Shown: in pieces, positions 25,812 through 34,931 of the stretch | Layout: each line of letters begins with the position of its first letter | Position numbering within the stretch: position 1 is the first letter of the stretch | Assembly: GCA_963925035.1 (NCBI GenBank) | Contig: CAWUSK010000015.1 | Coordinates: 1 to 64,000 of the forward strand | Direction of reading: 5' to 3' | DNA length: 64,000 nucleotides | Origin: UBA4466 sp963925035 | GTDB lineage: Bacteria > Bacteroidota > Bacteroidia > Flavobacteriales_D > Crocinitomicaceae | Made by a program: the position numbers and the translations under genes | The notes under the pieces: generated by a model | What the model saw: only the letters and a program-made list of their open reading frames with translations | Told to the model about the DNA's origin: nothing | The model's database searches: none

Positions 25812-26012
25812 AATATTTATTTTAAGTGTTATTAATTTAGTTCAAATATATACTAAACATTTTAATTTGTTTAACATTTTACTTTATTTATTAAACATAA
25901 TATTATAAAAAACTATTAATCAACAGTTTACATTTACGCAAACTTAATGCTAATAAGGTAAACTTCCCCGTTTTTCAGACAGCCTAAAATTATTAAATTT
26001 AAACTGAGCATA

Positions 26013-26570
26013 ATGAAAAAACAAGATTTACAGAAGCTCAAATCATACGTATTCTAAAGGAGCTCGAAACTGGAAAAAAACTAATGATATCTGCATTATC
26101 TAGGTATTGCTGCCAACGTTTTTTCTTGGAAGCAGAAATATAGTGGGATGGACGCTCAGCAATTAAAGGAAATCAAGGTTTTACAAGAGGGAAATCGTCG
26201 TCTCAAGCAGATGCATAATCACTTAAGCTTGGATTATCGTATTTTAAAAGATGTTATCGAAAAAAAGTTCTAAAGCCTTGTGAACGTAAATCTCAGGTAG
26301 ATGAAATTTTATCAGCTGAAAAAATAAGCTTAAGCAGGCTTGTCGTATCGTGCATTTAACTCGCAGTATGTTTTATTATGAAAGTCAAAAAGATGATGGT
26401 TTAATCATCACAAAGCTCCTTGAGTTAGTAAACAATTGTCCCACAAGAGGATTTGACACTTATTACGGAAAAATAAGAATGGAAGGAATGTAATGGAATC
26501 GAAAGCGTGCTTTACGTGTCTATCGGTCATTAAACCTAAAAATGAGAAGGAAAAAGAAGTTTTTTAAACT
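26013..26570 (+). pseudogene. IS3-family insertion sequence remnant (orfA and orfB pieces)
   Basis: OrfA is recognisable across two frames: RFTEAQIIRILKELETGKKL near 26022, then WKQKYSGMDAQQLKEIKVLQ, EGNRRLKQMHNHLSLDYRIL and KDVIEKKF with a stop at 26271-26273. This is the helix-turn-helix plus leucine-zipper pattern of IS3 OrfA. OrfB survives only as its start (KQACRIVHLTRSMFYYES, LLELVNNCPTRGFDTYYGKI) with a stop and a shift, and ends just short of phr at 26574. The DDE domain is absent. No intact terminal repeats were found. Confidence 0.82.
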
Positions 26571-26573
26571 ATT

Positions 26574-27869
26574 CTAACCCCCAATACCCTCCTTATAAAC
26601 CTTCAATGCTCTTTCTCTAGCAAATTTATGTTCAACAATCGGCAAAGGGTAAGTCAAATCATCTAAATCTGCAACCCATTTTCGAATGTATTTCAATTCA
26701 GGATCAAATTTTTTGACTTGCTCTGTCGGGTTGAAAATTCTAAAATAAGGTGCCGCATCACAACCAGTTCCAGCCGACCATTGCCAATTTCCGTTGTTCG
26801 CAGAGAGTTCATAATCCAATAGTTTTTCAGCAAAATAAGCCTCTCCCCACCTCCAATCAATGAGTAAATGTTTACAAAGAAATCCTGCGGTTATCATTCG
26901 AACTCGATTATGCATATATCCCGTTGCATTCAATTCTCGCATTCCAGCATCGACAATTGGATAACCTGTTTCGCCATTTTTCCACTTTTCAAATTCTACC
27001 TCATTATTCCGCCATTGAATACCATCGTATTTCTGCCTAAAATTATGATCCACAACTTTTGGAAAATGATACAGAATCTGCATGAAGAATTCACGCCAAA
27101 TTAACTCACTTAAAAATGTACTATTCGCTTTTGCTTTGGAAACCATTTCTCTGATACTAACAGTTCCAAAACGTAAATGAGGACTTAGAGAACTTGTCCC
27201 AACAATTGCTGGATAGTTCCTTGTGTTTTCGTAATCACTTACAACTGAAAGGTTATACGATAACACTTCAATTGATGATTTATTAATTCCCAACTCAGAG
27301 CGAGAAGGGAAATCAACTGTCGTTTTAAGGTAAGATTTCCAATCATCGACTTTGAAATCTTGGAGCATTCCGTCATGGAATTTTTCTAACCACTTATTTT
27401 TGTAAGGCGTGTAAACAGTATACGGATGACCGTCTTGCTTTATCACTTCATCCTTTCCAAAAATAACTTGGTCTTTGAATGAATGAAAAGAAATGCCTTC
27501 GCTTTGCAATAATCCAGCTATTTGTGAATCTCTCTGAATAGCGTATGGCTCATAATCTTCATTGGAATAAACCGCATGAATATCATACTTTTCAATGAGA
27601 TGCTTCCAAACTTCTTGAGGCTTTCCTTTTAGACATAAAAGTCCACTTGAATGAATGGACAATTGCTCATGAATTGAAGCTAAAGAATCGTAAATGAAAT
27701 TCAAGCGTGGGTCATCTTCCTTTAACTCATCAATGATATTCTCATCAAATATAAAAACAGGAAGGACAGGAAAACCACTTTTTAAAGCCTCGTAAAGACC
27801 ATGATTATCAGCTAATCTGTAATCTCGCCTGAACCAGAAAATTGCTATTTTATTCTTGGACAAACTCAA
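26574..27869 (-). CDS. phr: deoxyribodipyrimidine photolyase / cryptochrome family
   Basis: FAD enzyme that uses light to split pyrimidine dimers. The 431-aa protein is a little short of class I CPD photolyases (about 470). The N-terminal antenna domain begins KIAIFWFRRDYRLADNHGL. The FAD domain contains SPHLRFGTVSIREM, LIWREFFMQILYHFP, GYPIVDAGMRELNATGYMHN and NNGNWQWSAGTGCDAAPYFR, the classic flavin and active-site signatures. It lies 2 bases after rimO (same strand) so the two are co-transcribed. Some family members are photoreceptors. Confidence 0.92.
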   Translation of the reverse strand: MSLSKNKIAIFWFRRDYRLADNHGLYEALKSGFPVLPVFIFDENIIDELKEDDPRLNFIYDSLASIHEQLSIHSSGLLCLKGKPQEVWKHLIEKYDIHAVYSNEDYEPYAIQRDSQIAGLLQSEGISFHSFKDQVIFGKDEVIKQDGHPYTVYTPYKNKWLEKFHDGMLQDFKVDDWKSYLKTTVDFPSRSELGINKSSIEVLSYNLSVVSDYENTRNYPAIVGTSSLSPHLRFGTVSIREMVSKAKANSTFLSELIWREFFMQILYHFPKVVDHNFRQKYDGIQWRNNEVEFEKWKNGETGYPIVDAGMRELNATGYMHNRVRMITAGFLCKHLLIDWRWGEAYFAEKLLDYELSANNGNWQWSAGTGCDAAPYFRIFNPTEQVKKFDPELKYIRKWVADLDDLTYPLPIVEHKFARERALKVYKEGIGG

Positions 27870-27871
27870 TT

Positions 27872-29188
27872 TTAAGCTTCAACAACATTCCCGTACAAAT
27901 CGTAATGATCTGCACTAGTTATTTCAATATTAGCAAAATCTCCAATACGCACAAAGAAATCAGCTTTCTTAACTAACACTTCGTTGTCTACTTCAGGTGA
28001 GTCGAATTCAGTTCTTCCAATGAAGTAATCACCTTCCACCCGGTCGAATAACACTTTAAACGTCTTTCCAATTTTTTCTTGGTTCAATTCATAAGAAATG
28101 CCCATTTGCAGTTCCATAATTGCATCAGCACGCTCGCGTTTCATTTCTTCTGGAACATCGTCCTCAAAATTGTGTGCATGCGTGTTCTCTTCATGAGAGT
28201 ATGTAAATATCCCTAATCGGTCAAAACGAGAACGCTCTACCCAATCGTACATTTCTTGAAAATCTTCTTCAGTTTCTCCTGGATAACCAGCAATCAATGT
28301 TGTTCGAATAGCAATTCCAGGAACTTTTGCTCTCATATCTGCTATCAGTTCTTCAGTTTTCTCACGTGTAATTCCACGACGCATAGCTTTAAGCATTTTT
28401 GTAGAACCGTGTTGCAATGGAATATCGATGTATTTACAAACGCTATCTCGCTTATTCATCACATCTAAAACGTCCATTGGGAATCCACTTGGAAATGCAT
28501 AATGTAACTTAATCCATTCAATTCCTTCAACATCCGCCAATTGGTCAACTAATTCACCAAGTGCTCGATTTTTATAAATATCTAAACCGTAATACGTTAA
28601 ATCTTGTGCGATCAACATTAATTCTTTCACACCTTTCGCAGCCAATCCTTTTGCTTGTCTCACCAATTCTTCAATTGGAGTAGAAACATGTTTTCCGCGC
28701 ATCAAAGGAATAGCGCAAAACGAGCAGGGCCGATCACAACCTTCTGCAATCTTAAAATAAGCGTAATGGTTTGGAGTCGTTAATAAACGTTCTCCTATTA
28801 ACTCGTGTTTATAATCCGCTTTCAATGTTTTTAACAAACGAGGTAATTCTCTCGTTCCAAAAAACGCATCTACTTCTGGAATTTCAGCTTCTAAATCTTC
28901 TCTATATCGTTCAGACAAACATCCTGTTACGTATACTTTACTCACTAACCCTTCTTTCTTTGCCTCTGCATATCGCAAAATCGTATCTATCGACTCTTGT
29001 TTCGCATTATCAATAAATCCGCAGGTATTTATAATAACTATCTCCGCATCATCGTGCTTTGATTCGTGTTCTACTTCAAATTTATTCCCCTTCAACTGAG
29101 CCATCATGACTTCAGAATCAAAAATATTCTTTGAACAACCTAAGGTCACTACATTTACCTTGTTTTTCTTCAGGGTTTTTGTCTTCAT
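27872..29188 (-). CDS. rimO: ribosomal protein S12 methylthiotransferase
   Basis: Radical-SAM enzyme that methylthiolates Asp of ribosomal protein S12, here 438 aa. Domains: N-terminal methylthiotransferase domain (VNVVTLGCSKNIFDSEVMM), radical-SAM core with CDRPCSFC (CX3CX2C for the Fe-S cluster) and a C-terminal TRAM domain. ATG 29188 is chosen over the upstream TTG (29215) because a -7 box (TACCTTTG, 29200-29193) lies between them, so the upstream codon would not be transcribed. The SKN in LGCSKN and the overall match to RimO favour it over MiaB. Confidence 0.92.
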   Translation of the reverse strand: MKTKTLKKNKVNVVTLGCSKNIFDSEVMMAQLKGNKFEVEHESKHDDAEIVIINTCGFIDNAKQESIDTILRYAEAKKEGLVSKVYVTGCLSERYREDLEAEIPEVDAFFGTRELPRLLKTLKADYKHELIGERLLTTPNHYAYFKIAEGCDRPCSFCAIPLMRGKHVSTPIEELVRQAKGLAAKGVKELMLIAQDLTYYGLDIYKNRALGELVDQLADVEGIEWIKLHYAFPSGFPMDVLDVMNKRDSVCKYIDIPLQHGSTKMLKAMRRGITREKTEELIADMRAKVPGIAIRTTLIAGYPGETEEDFQEMYDWVERSRFDRLGIFTYSHEENTHAHNFEDDVPEEMKRERADAIMELQMGISYELNQEKIGKTFKVLFDRVEGDYFIGRTEFDSPEVDNEVLVKKADFFVRIGDFANIEITSADHYDLYGNVVEA

Positions 29189-29192
29189 AGTG

Positions 29193-29223
29193 CAAAGGTA
29201 AGGGATAATTAACAATGTACAAT
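29193..29223 (-). promoter_or_regulatory. rimO promoter; transcript probably leaderless
   Basis: On the minus strand ATTG (29223-29220), 19 bases, then TACCTTTG (29200-29193). Only four bases (CACT) separate the -7 box from ATG 29188, the same spacing found between the tRNA-Ser -7 box and its mature 5' end. Confidence 0.75.
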
Positions 29224-29302
29224 TGATAATTGAAAATTGAATTCAATTAATACTAAAAACTAGTTAAACTTTTGAACTCTTTGAACTTTGAACTATTAAA
29301 AC

Positions 29303-29333
29303 TTTGAACTACCAACCAATGGCACTATCTTTG
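29303..29333 (+). promoter_or_regulatory. promoter of the lipoprotein-elbB operon
   Basis: TTTG (29303-29306), exactly 19 bases, TATCTTTG (29326-29333): a full match to the Bacteroidota consensus. The -33 box falls in a run of ACTTTGAACT-like repeats (29266-29312). ATG 29358 follows 24 bases after the -7 box. Confidence 0.85.
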
Positions 29334-29357
29334 AATTACTTTAAAAAAGAAAGAATT

Positions 29358-29813
29358 ATGAAATTGTTTAGTATTCTATTTGTTTGCACGATGATTGTTA
29401 GTTGCGCGACAACCAAAAACACTGCAGCGACGGCGGATACAACTGAAACAGCATCGAAACCTGAAAGAAATATTCAATTGAAATCATCGATTGGAGAGTT
29501 TACAGATTCTGAGCCTTTTACTATTCATTCAGTTCGTAGAGAGGGCAATCTATTATTTGTAGATGTTAGCTTTACTGGCGGTTGTGGCGTTCATAATTTT
29601 AAAATGATTGGTAATCAAGCCATCATGAAATCGATACCGGCAAAACGTTCTGTAATGATAGCGCATGCAGTTCCTAGAGAAGAATGTAAAGATGTTGTCA
29701 AAAAGACATTAGAAATAGATATTAGTGCTTTAGCAATGGCACAAACTCCTGGTAGTGAAATCGTTTTGATCTTAAAAGGTTGGGACAAAGAAATCAGTTA
29801 TATTTTTGAATAA
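29358..29813 (+). CDS. small lipoprotein of unknown function
   Basis: The 151-aa protein has a lipoprotein signal ending MIVSC (Cys15) and a Thr/Ala-rich tether (ATTKNTAATADTTETASKPE), then a compact beta-rich domain of about 110 residues with VDVSFTGGCGVHNFKMIG and a distant Cys (REECKD), perhaps a disulfide pair. ATG 29358 is used; an in-frame TTG at 29304 lies in the promoter. I do not recognise the family. Operon partner of elbB, which begins 13 bases downstream. Confidence 0.8.
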   Translation: MKLFSILFVCTMIVSCATTKNTAATADTTETASKPERNIQLKSSIGEFTDSEPFTIHSVRREGNLLFVDVSFTGGCGVHNFKMIGNQAIMKSIPAKRSVMIAHAVPREECKDVVKKTLEIDISALAMAQTPGSEIVLILKGWDKEISYIFE

Positions 29814-29826
29814 AACTTTGAGTAAA

Positions 29827-30507
29827 ATGAAGATTGGCGTATTACTTTCTGGGTGCGGAGTTTACGATGGCGCAGAAATCCAAGAATCGATATTAACGTT
29901 ATTATCGATTGAAGAAATTGGAGCTACGGCTGTTTGTATTTCTGTGAATAAGCCACAGCACCATGTTATTAATCACTTGACTGGTGAAGAAATGAATGAA
30001 TCGCGCAACATGATGATTGAAAGTGCGCGAATTGCACGTGGAGAAGTGAAAAACATTTTAGAAGTTAATCCTGCAGACATTGACGCTTTGGTTATTCCAG
30101 GAGGATTTGGAAGTGCGAAAAATTTTACTGATTGGGCATTCAACGGTCCAGACGGAAATATTCTGCCTGAAGTCAAATTGTTACTTGTCAACCTCATAAA
30201 TATTGGAAAACCAATTGCTGCTTTATGTGTTAGTCCAGTTGTATTGTCAAAAGCACTTGAAGATTCAAATTTATCGGCTAAAATGACAATTGGAACTGAT
30301 AAAGAAGAATCGCCATATGACATTAAAGAGTTTTCTTCAGGAATTGAAAAAGTAGGAACTACAACTGAAATGAAGTCGGTTCGTGAAATATTAATTGACA
30401 CTGAGAACAAAATTGTTACAGCTCCTTGTTACATGATGGAAGCTTCAATTTTGGATGTTCGAAAGAATATTCGTTCAGCAATTGAAGCCCTGCGAGATTT
30501 AATCTAA
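29827..30507 (+). CDS. elbB: glyoxalase ElbB (DJ-1/PfpI superfamily)
   Basis: DJ-1/PfpI-fold protein, 226 aa from ATG 29827 (an in-frame start at 29806 would add seven residues inside the preceding gene). The N-terminus KIGVLLSGCGVYDGAEIQES and DALVIPGGFGSAKNFTDWAF match ElbB, and the nucleophile-elbow Cys is in IAALCVSPVVL. ElbB is linked to isoprenoid synthesis in Escherichia coli, and glyoxalase activity has been reported for the family. Physiological role here is not defined. Confidence 0.9.
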   Translation: MKIGVLLSGCGVYDGAEIQESILTLLSIEEIGATAVCISVNKPQHHVINHLTGEEMNESRNMMIESARIARGEVKNILEVNPADIDALVIPGGFGSAKNFTDWAFNGPDGNILPEVKLLLVNLINIGKPIAALCVSPVVLSKALEDSNLSAKMTIGTDKEESPYDIKEFSSGIEKVGTTTEMKSVREILIDTENKIVTAPCYMMEASILDVRKNIRSAIEALRDLI

Positions 30508-30652
30508 TCCAATAAATTATCACTTAAGATTAATAAAATGTTAACAATATTTTTTCAGAATTGTTAGCAACTCACCCGCCATTTTCAGAAATTCTATATC
30601 ATATTCCATTAGCTTTGTATTATAATATAGCAGAGTTGCTAAAAAACACATT

Positions 30653-32266
30653 ATGGAAGTATTTGGTAAGAAAAGCGAAAAAGCTAACTTAAACGAATCA
30701 ATTGGACTAACAAATTCAGGAAATCAATTCTGGAATCTCTCCCCATCAGAACTTATTGAAGATGCAATTATCAACGGGCAAGGTATGCTTACTGATACAG
30801 GTGCGCTTGCAATTGAAACTGGTGAGTTTACTGGGAGATCTCCTCAAGATAGATTTATTGTTGCAGATGCGAAAACTGAGGATGCCGTTTGGTGGGGAAA
30901 TATCAACATTAAATTTTCACCTGAGAAATTCGATGCTCTTTACGAAAGAGTAAAAGAATATCTAAGTGATAAAGATATTTATGTGCGAGACGCTTATGCG
31001 TGTGCAGATGTAGCTCACAGATTAAACCTTCGCGTTGTTACAGAATATGCTTGGTCAAATCAATTTGCTTACAACATGTTTCTTCGTCCAACGGATGAGG
31101 AAATTGATACAATCTCCCCTGAATGGCATGTTGTATGTGCTCCAGGATTTATGGCTGACCCAGAAATAGATGGGACACGTCAACACAATTTTGCAGTGAT
31201 TAACTTCACTAAGAAAATGATTTTGATTGGTGGAACAGGTTATACTGGCGAGATTAAAAAAGGAATTTTCTCTGTATTGAATTTTATTTTGCCGCACGAG
31301 AAAAATGTAATGTCGATGCACTGTTCAGCAAACATTGGAAAAGATGGAGATACAGCTGTATTTTTCGGACTTTCTGGAACTGGAAAAACAACATTATCTT
31401 CAGATACTAATCGCCGCTTGATTGGTGACGATGAACACGGCTGGTCGGACAACACTGTTTTCAACTTTGAAGGTGGTTGTTATGCTAAAACGATTGATTT
31501 ATCTAGAGAAAAAGAGCCTCAAATTTTTGATGCAATCAAATACGGTGCAATTTTAGAAAACATTGGCTTCTACGATGGAACATCAACTCCAAACTACGAG
31601 GATGTTTCGATTACACAAAATACGCGTGTTTCTTATCCGATTCACCACATTGACAATATTGTAGTTCCTTCTGTTGGAAGTGCACCAAAAAACATCTTCT
31701 TTTTAACGGCTGATGCATTCGGTGTTTTACCTCCAATTTCAAAATTAACAAACGAACAAGCAATGTACCACTTCATGTCAGGTTACACAGCGAAAGTTGC
31801 TGGAACAGAAATGGGAGTTACAGAGCCACAAACAACATTCTCTGCTGGTTTTGGAGCAGCATTTTTACCGTTACATCCTGCAAAATACGCTGAGTTATTA
31901 GGTGATAAACTTACTGGAAGTGATATCAATGTTTGGTTGATCAATACTGGTTGGTCAGGTGGTTCATACGGTGTAGGAAGTAGAATGAAACTGTCTTACA
32001 CGCGCGCAATGATTACTGCTGCTTTAACAGGTAAACTTGACAACGTTGAATTTACGACACAACCTGTTTTTGAATTGGCAATCCCAACTTCTTGTGAAGG
32101 TGTTCCTTCAGAGATTTTGAATCCAAAAGGAACTTGGGCTGATAAAGCTAAATTTGACGAAACGGTAAATAATTTAGCAGGGCAGTTCGTGAAGAACTTT
32201 GAAAAATTTGCAGCTGAAACTAGCGAAGCAATTTTATCTGCAGCACCGAAAGTTATGGTGAAGTAA
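30653..32266 (+). CDS. pckA: phosphoenolpyruvate carboxykinase (ATP)
   Basis: Gluconeogenic decarboxylation and phosphorylation of oxaloacetate. The 537-aa protein has FFGLSGTGKTTLSSD (P-loop, about 239-253), the kinase-2-like GDDEHGWSDNTVFNFEGGCYAK, and substrate-binding GEFTGRSPQDRFIV near residue 60. It belongs to the ATP-dependent, not the GTP-dependent, family. A TAGCTTTG box at 30610-30617 is a candidate -7 element, 35 bases before ATG 30653, though without a clear -33. It ends in a shared terminator with the convergent peptidase gene. Confidence 0.96.
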   Translation: MEVFGKKSEKANLNESIGLTNSGNQFWNLSPSELIEDAIINGQGMLTDTGALAIETGEFTGRSPQDRFIVADAKTEDAVWWGNINIKFSPEKFDALYERVKEYLSDKDIYVRDAYACADVAHRLNLRVVTEYAWSNQFAYNMFLRPTDEEIDTISPEWHVVCAPGFMADPEIDGTRQHNFAVINFTKKMILIGGTGYTGEIKKGIFSVLNFILPHEKNVMSMHCSANIGKDGDTAVFFGLSGTGKTTLSSDTNRRLIGDDEHGWSDNTVFNFEGGCYAKTIDLSREKEPQIFDAIKYGAILENIGFYDGTSTPNYEDVSITQNTRVSYPIHHIDNIVVPSVGSAPKNIFFLTADAFGVLPPISKLTNEQAMYHFMSGYTAKVAGTEMGVTEPQTTFSAGFGAAFLPLHPAKYAELLGDKLTGSDINVWLINTGWSGGSYGVGSRMKLSYTRAMITAALTGKLDNVEFTTQPVFELAIPTSCEGVPSEILNPKGTWADKAKFDETVNNLAGQFVKNFEKFAAETSEAILSAAPKVMVK

Positions 32267-32280
32267 AAAAATACAATAAA

Positions 32281-32316
32281 AAAAAAGCGGTCTCAAAAAT
32301 GAAACCGCTTTTTTTT
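32281..32316. terminator. bidirectional terminator between pckA and the peptidase gene
   Basis: AAAAGCGGT-type stem (32283-32291) paired with ACCGCTTTT (32304-32312), A-run before and T9 after, giving poly-U on both strands. Confidence 0.85.
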
Positions 32317-32328
32317 TGTATTTACTTT

Positions 32329-33252
32329 CTATAAATACTTCATTAAATATTTGTATAAATCGACCATCGATTGGATGTCATTTTTAAATACTTTTTCATC
32401 CGGGGTGTGCACGTTATCTTCAGCAGCACCAATAAAACACCAATCAATTGGGTAATCGGATTTCTGAAGCATACCTCCGTCGCTGCCTCCAGCTGATTCT
32501 ACTTCCAACTGAAATGGAATTCCGGACACTTTTGCAAGCTCAATAATCTTGTCCAAATATGATTTTCGTGGCAATCCACTATCTCGCATTGAAATTGCAA
32601 CTCCACCGCCATGAGGCACTCCTGTCGTTACCCACGTAATATCTGAAATCAACGCTTGATAAACACCGTGTTTTTCAATTAAATACTTTGCGCAAAAACC
32701 AACTGTATTCCCTCCATGCTCTTCATAAGTTGAAAATACGATTGCTCCATTTTCTAGAGTCTCACAAACCTTCAAAGCGTTCCACATCCCCAACCTATTA
32801 TCCATATATGGCGATTGGATATATTCGTTTGTCTCTCTAAAATTAGGTTTAAAAGTCAAAAGCGTTCCTCTATCAATTTCTCTATCCAATACGTAGGAAA
32901 TACTTCTTGAGTCATCTTCATTTTCAATCACCATCAATTCAGTTTCAATCTCTCCTTTCGAATCCGACCCAACCAATTCAATACCATCTATTATTCTAGG
33001 CCCGCCAACTTTAATCAATTCTTTGTCATACCCAGTCGAAAACCCAATACTATCCATGTGCGCATAAATTGCAGTTCTTGGTTTTCCAAAAACAAGTATG
33101 ACGCAATCTTGAAATCCTCTTCCTTCGATGATTTCTGGTTGCACTAACCATTCCTTTTGATTCGCCTTTACATAGTCCAATACAAACGACTTCATTTTTC
33201 CTTCATCACTCGATGCTGAACGAACTTCAACTAATTTCTTTAATAATTCCAA
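32329..33252 (-). CDS. M42/M20-type metallopeptidase (FrvX-like)
   Basis: 307-aa di-zinc exopeptidase. Metal ligands are in the expected order: His (YAHMDSIGF), bridging Asp (PYMDNRLGMW), Glu-Glu (FSTYEEHGGN), Asp (LISDITW) and the final His (DNVHTPDEK). The protein is shorter than typical M42 enzymes (about 350), so the insert domain is compact. Substrate is unknown. It lies 11 bases downstream of yigZ on the same strand. Confidence 0.82.
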   Translation of the reverse strand: MELLKKLVEVRSASSDEGKMKSFVLDYVKANQKEWLVQPEIIEGRGFQDCVILVFGKPRTAIYAHMDSIGFSTGYDKELIKVGGPRIIDGIELVGSDSKGEIETELMVIENEDDSRSISYVLDREIDRGTLLTFKPNFRETNEYIQSPYMDNRLGMWNALKVCETLENGAIVFSTYEEHGGNTVGFCAKYLIEKHGVYQALISDITWVTTGVPHGGGVAISMRDSGLPRKSYLDKIIELAKVSGIPFQLEVESAGGSDGGMLQKSDYPIDWCFIGAAEDNVHTPDEKVFKNDIQSMVDLYKYLMKYL

Positions 33253-33263
33253 CCTTCTAATTT

Positions 33264-33902
33264 TTAATAAATCCCACTACTATACAATTTAATCGAATCA
33301 AACTGAAATAACTCTTCTTTTATTGCCTTTGCTTTATTTAGCTCTAAAGCAGTTTTTAATTCACAACTGACCTCAAACTTAGAATTATTGATTGGTAAAT
33401 CATACTTTTTCAAAATATTCATAACACGAGGCATATCTTTGTAGCTAAAAAACAGTTTTACCCATTCTAATAACTCTCTTTCTATTATTTTTCCGTTTTG
33501 TATTGCTTGTTTAGAAGCAGTTCGATAGGCATTTATTAATCCACCAACCCCCAACTTTGTCCCGCCATAATAACGTACTACGCCTATTAATACATTGGTC
33601 AGCTCAAATGAATCTATCTGCCCTAAAATTGGCGCTCCTGCCGAGTTATTTGGCTCGCCGTCATCATTTGCTCTATATACATTTTTATCCATTCCAAAGC
33701 GATAAGCATAACACAAATGACGTGCTTGATGATGCTCCTTCTTCCATTCTTCCATGAAAACTTTAGCTTCATCTTCAGAATAACAAGCAACGGCAATTCC
33801 AATAAACTTAGAGCCTTTTTCCTTGTACATTCCTTCGCAGCGAAGTTCAAGCGTTTGATATGTTGACGGTATTTCCAAATTTCCTTTAACACAAAACCCC
33901 AT
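33264..33902 (-). CDS. yigZ: YigZ/IMPACT family protein
   Basis: 212 aa. The IMPACT N-terminal domain (about 20-135) shows KGSKFIGIAVACYSEDEA, HHQARHLCYAYRFG, DDGEPNNSAGAPIL and GVVRYYGGTKLGVGGLINAY, all family hallmarks; the C-terminal domain (DUF1949-like, about 140-205) follows. Proteins of this family are conserved, with a proposed role in translation-related regulation, but the bacterial function is not settled. It lies between the SPFH gene and the metallopeptidase. Confidence 0.88.
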   Translation of the reverse strand: MGFCVKGNLEIPSTYQTLELRCEGMYKEKGSKFIGIAVACYSEDEAKVFMEEWKKEHHQARHLCYAYRFGMDKNVYRANDDGEPNNSAGAPILGQIDSFELTNVLIGVVRYYGGTKLGVGGLINAYRTASKQAIQNGKIIERELLEWVKLFFSYKDMPRVMNILKKYDLPINNSKFEVSCELKTALELNKAKAIKEELFQFDSIKLYSSGIY

Positions 33903-33942
33903 CTTGAAATCAAAATGAGGTTTTACTATATTTTAATGATTT

Positions 33943-34872
33943 TTATTCTTGTCCTTTATCTGCGGATCCAGATCTCAATTCATTACCGATAAACGTACCA
34001 TTGATAATTTGATTTTGAAAATCTCTCATTCCACCTGGCGAATGAGGCATTAATATGGATGAGTTTTTAGAGTTTGCGCCTATCTCACGAATGGTATCAA
34101 AATACTGAGTCATTAATACGAACTGCATAACCTCTTCATGCGAAACTTCATCCACAGATTTTTTAAAGTCTTCCACAGACTCTTTAAATCCACGAACAAT
34201 TTCTAATCGCTGCTGCGCAATACCGTGACCAGAAAGTCTTTTTGATTCCGCATCAGCCTCAGCTTCTTTAATGATTTTAATTTTCTTAGCTTCTCCTTCC
34301 TCATGAGCCGCTTCTTTATCGCGTTTAGCAGCATTAATTCTGTTCATTGCATCTTTTACCTTTTGATCCGGGTTAATGTCTGTAATGAGCGCTTTAATGA
34401 TTACATAGCCATATTCGTGCATACTTTCAGAGATATTCTGTTGAACAGCGATTGCAATGTCTTCTTTTTTCGCAAAGACATCATCTAACTCTAACTTCGG
34501 AACCTCAGCACGCACATCATCAAACACATAAGATGCAATTTGATTTTTCGTGTTCTCCAACGAGTAGTATGCCTCCCTAATAGAATCTCTCGATATCTTG
34601 TACTGAACCGAAACTTGTAAATGAACGAATACATCATCTTTTGTTTTCGTTTCAATTTCAACATCCAACTGCTGAACACGTAAATTCACTATTGCTGCTT
34701 TACGATCAACAAAAGGAATAATTACTCCAATTCCTGAATTTGCAATGCGAATAAATCGTCCAAAACGCTCAACTATTACTGCTGATTGCTCTTTAACGAT
34801 TATGAATGACTTAAGAATCAGTAGGAATACTATAATTCCCACTACGATCATTGGTATATTTTCTTCTAACAT
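33943..34872 (-). CDS. SPFH/Band 7 membrane protein (paraslipin-like)
   Basis: 309 aa. One N-terminal membrane segment (about 7-27, MIVVGIIVFLLILKSFIIV) is followed by the SPFH domain (SAVIVERFGRFIRIANSGIG, VQQLDVEIETKTKDDVFVHL) and a charged coiled coil (about 190-240, AAKRDKEAAHEEGEAKKIKI), a layout of the stomatin/QmcA/HflK group. Such proteins form membrane microdomain scaffolds. No NfeD or protease partner is adjacent. Separated from dnaA by a terminator. Confidence 0.88.
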   Translation of the reverse strand: MLEENIPMIVVGIIVFLLILKSFIIVKEQSAVIVERFGRFIRIANSGIGVIIPFVDRKAAIVNLRVQQLDVEIETKTKDDVFVHLQVSVQYKISRDSIREAYYSLENTKNQIASYVFDDVRAEVPKLELDDVFAKKEDIAIAVQQNISESMHEYGYVIIKALITDINPDQKVKDAMNRINAAKRDKEAAHEEGEAKKIKIIKEAEADAESKRLSGHGIAQQRLEIVRGFKESVEDFKKSVDEVSHEEVMQFVLMTQYFDTIREIGANSKNSSILMPHSPGGMRDFQNQIINGTFIGNELRSGSADKGQE

Positions 34873-34890
34873 CTTTTTTTCTTTAAGGTA

Positions 34891-34924
34891 ATTAAAAAAG
34901 CCATTCGAATGAATCCGAATGGCT
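34891..34924 (-). terminator. dnaA terminator
   Basis: On the minus strand stem AGCCATTCG / CGAATGGCT (34924-34916 and 34907-34899) with an eight-base loop and T6. It lies 8 bases past the dnaA stop, so dnaA is its own transcription unit. Confidence 0.88.
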
Positions 34925-34931
34925 ACTAAAT

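Noticed and set aside
29189..29215. Longer rimO start at TTG 29215
   Set aside because: It is upstream of the promoter -7 box and would not be in the transcript; ATG 29188 gives the standard N-terminus.
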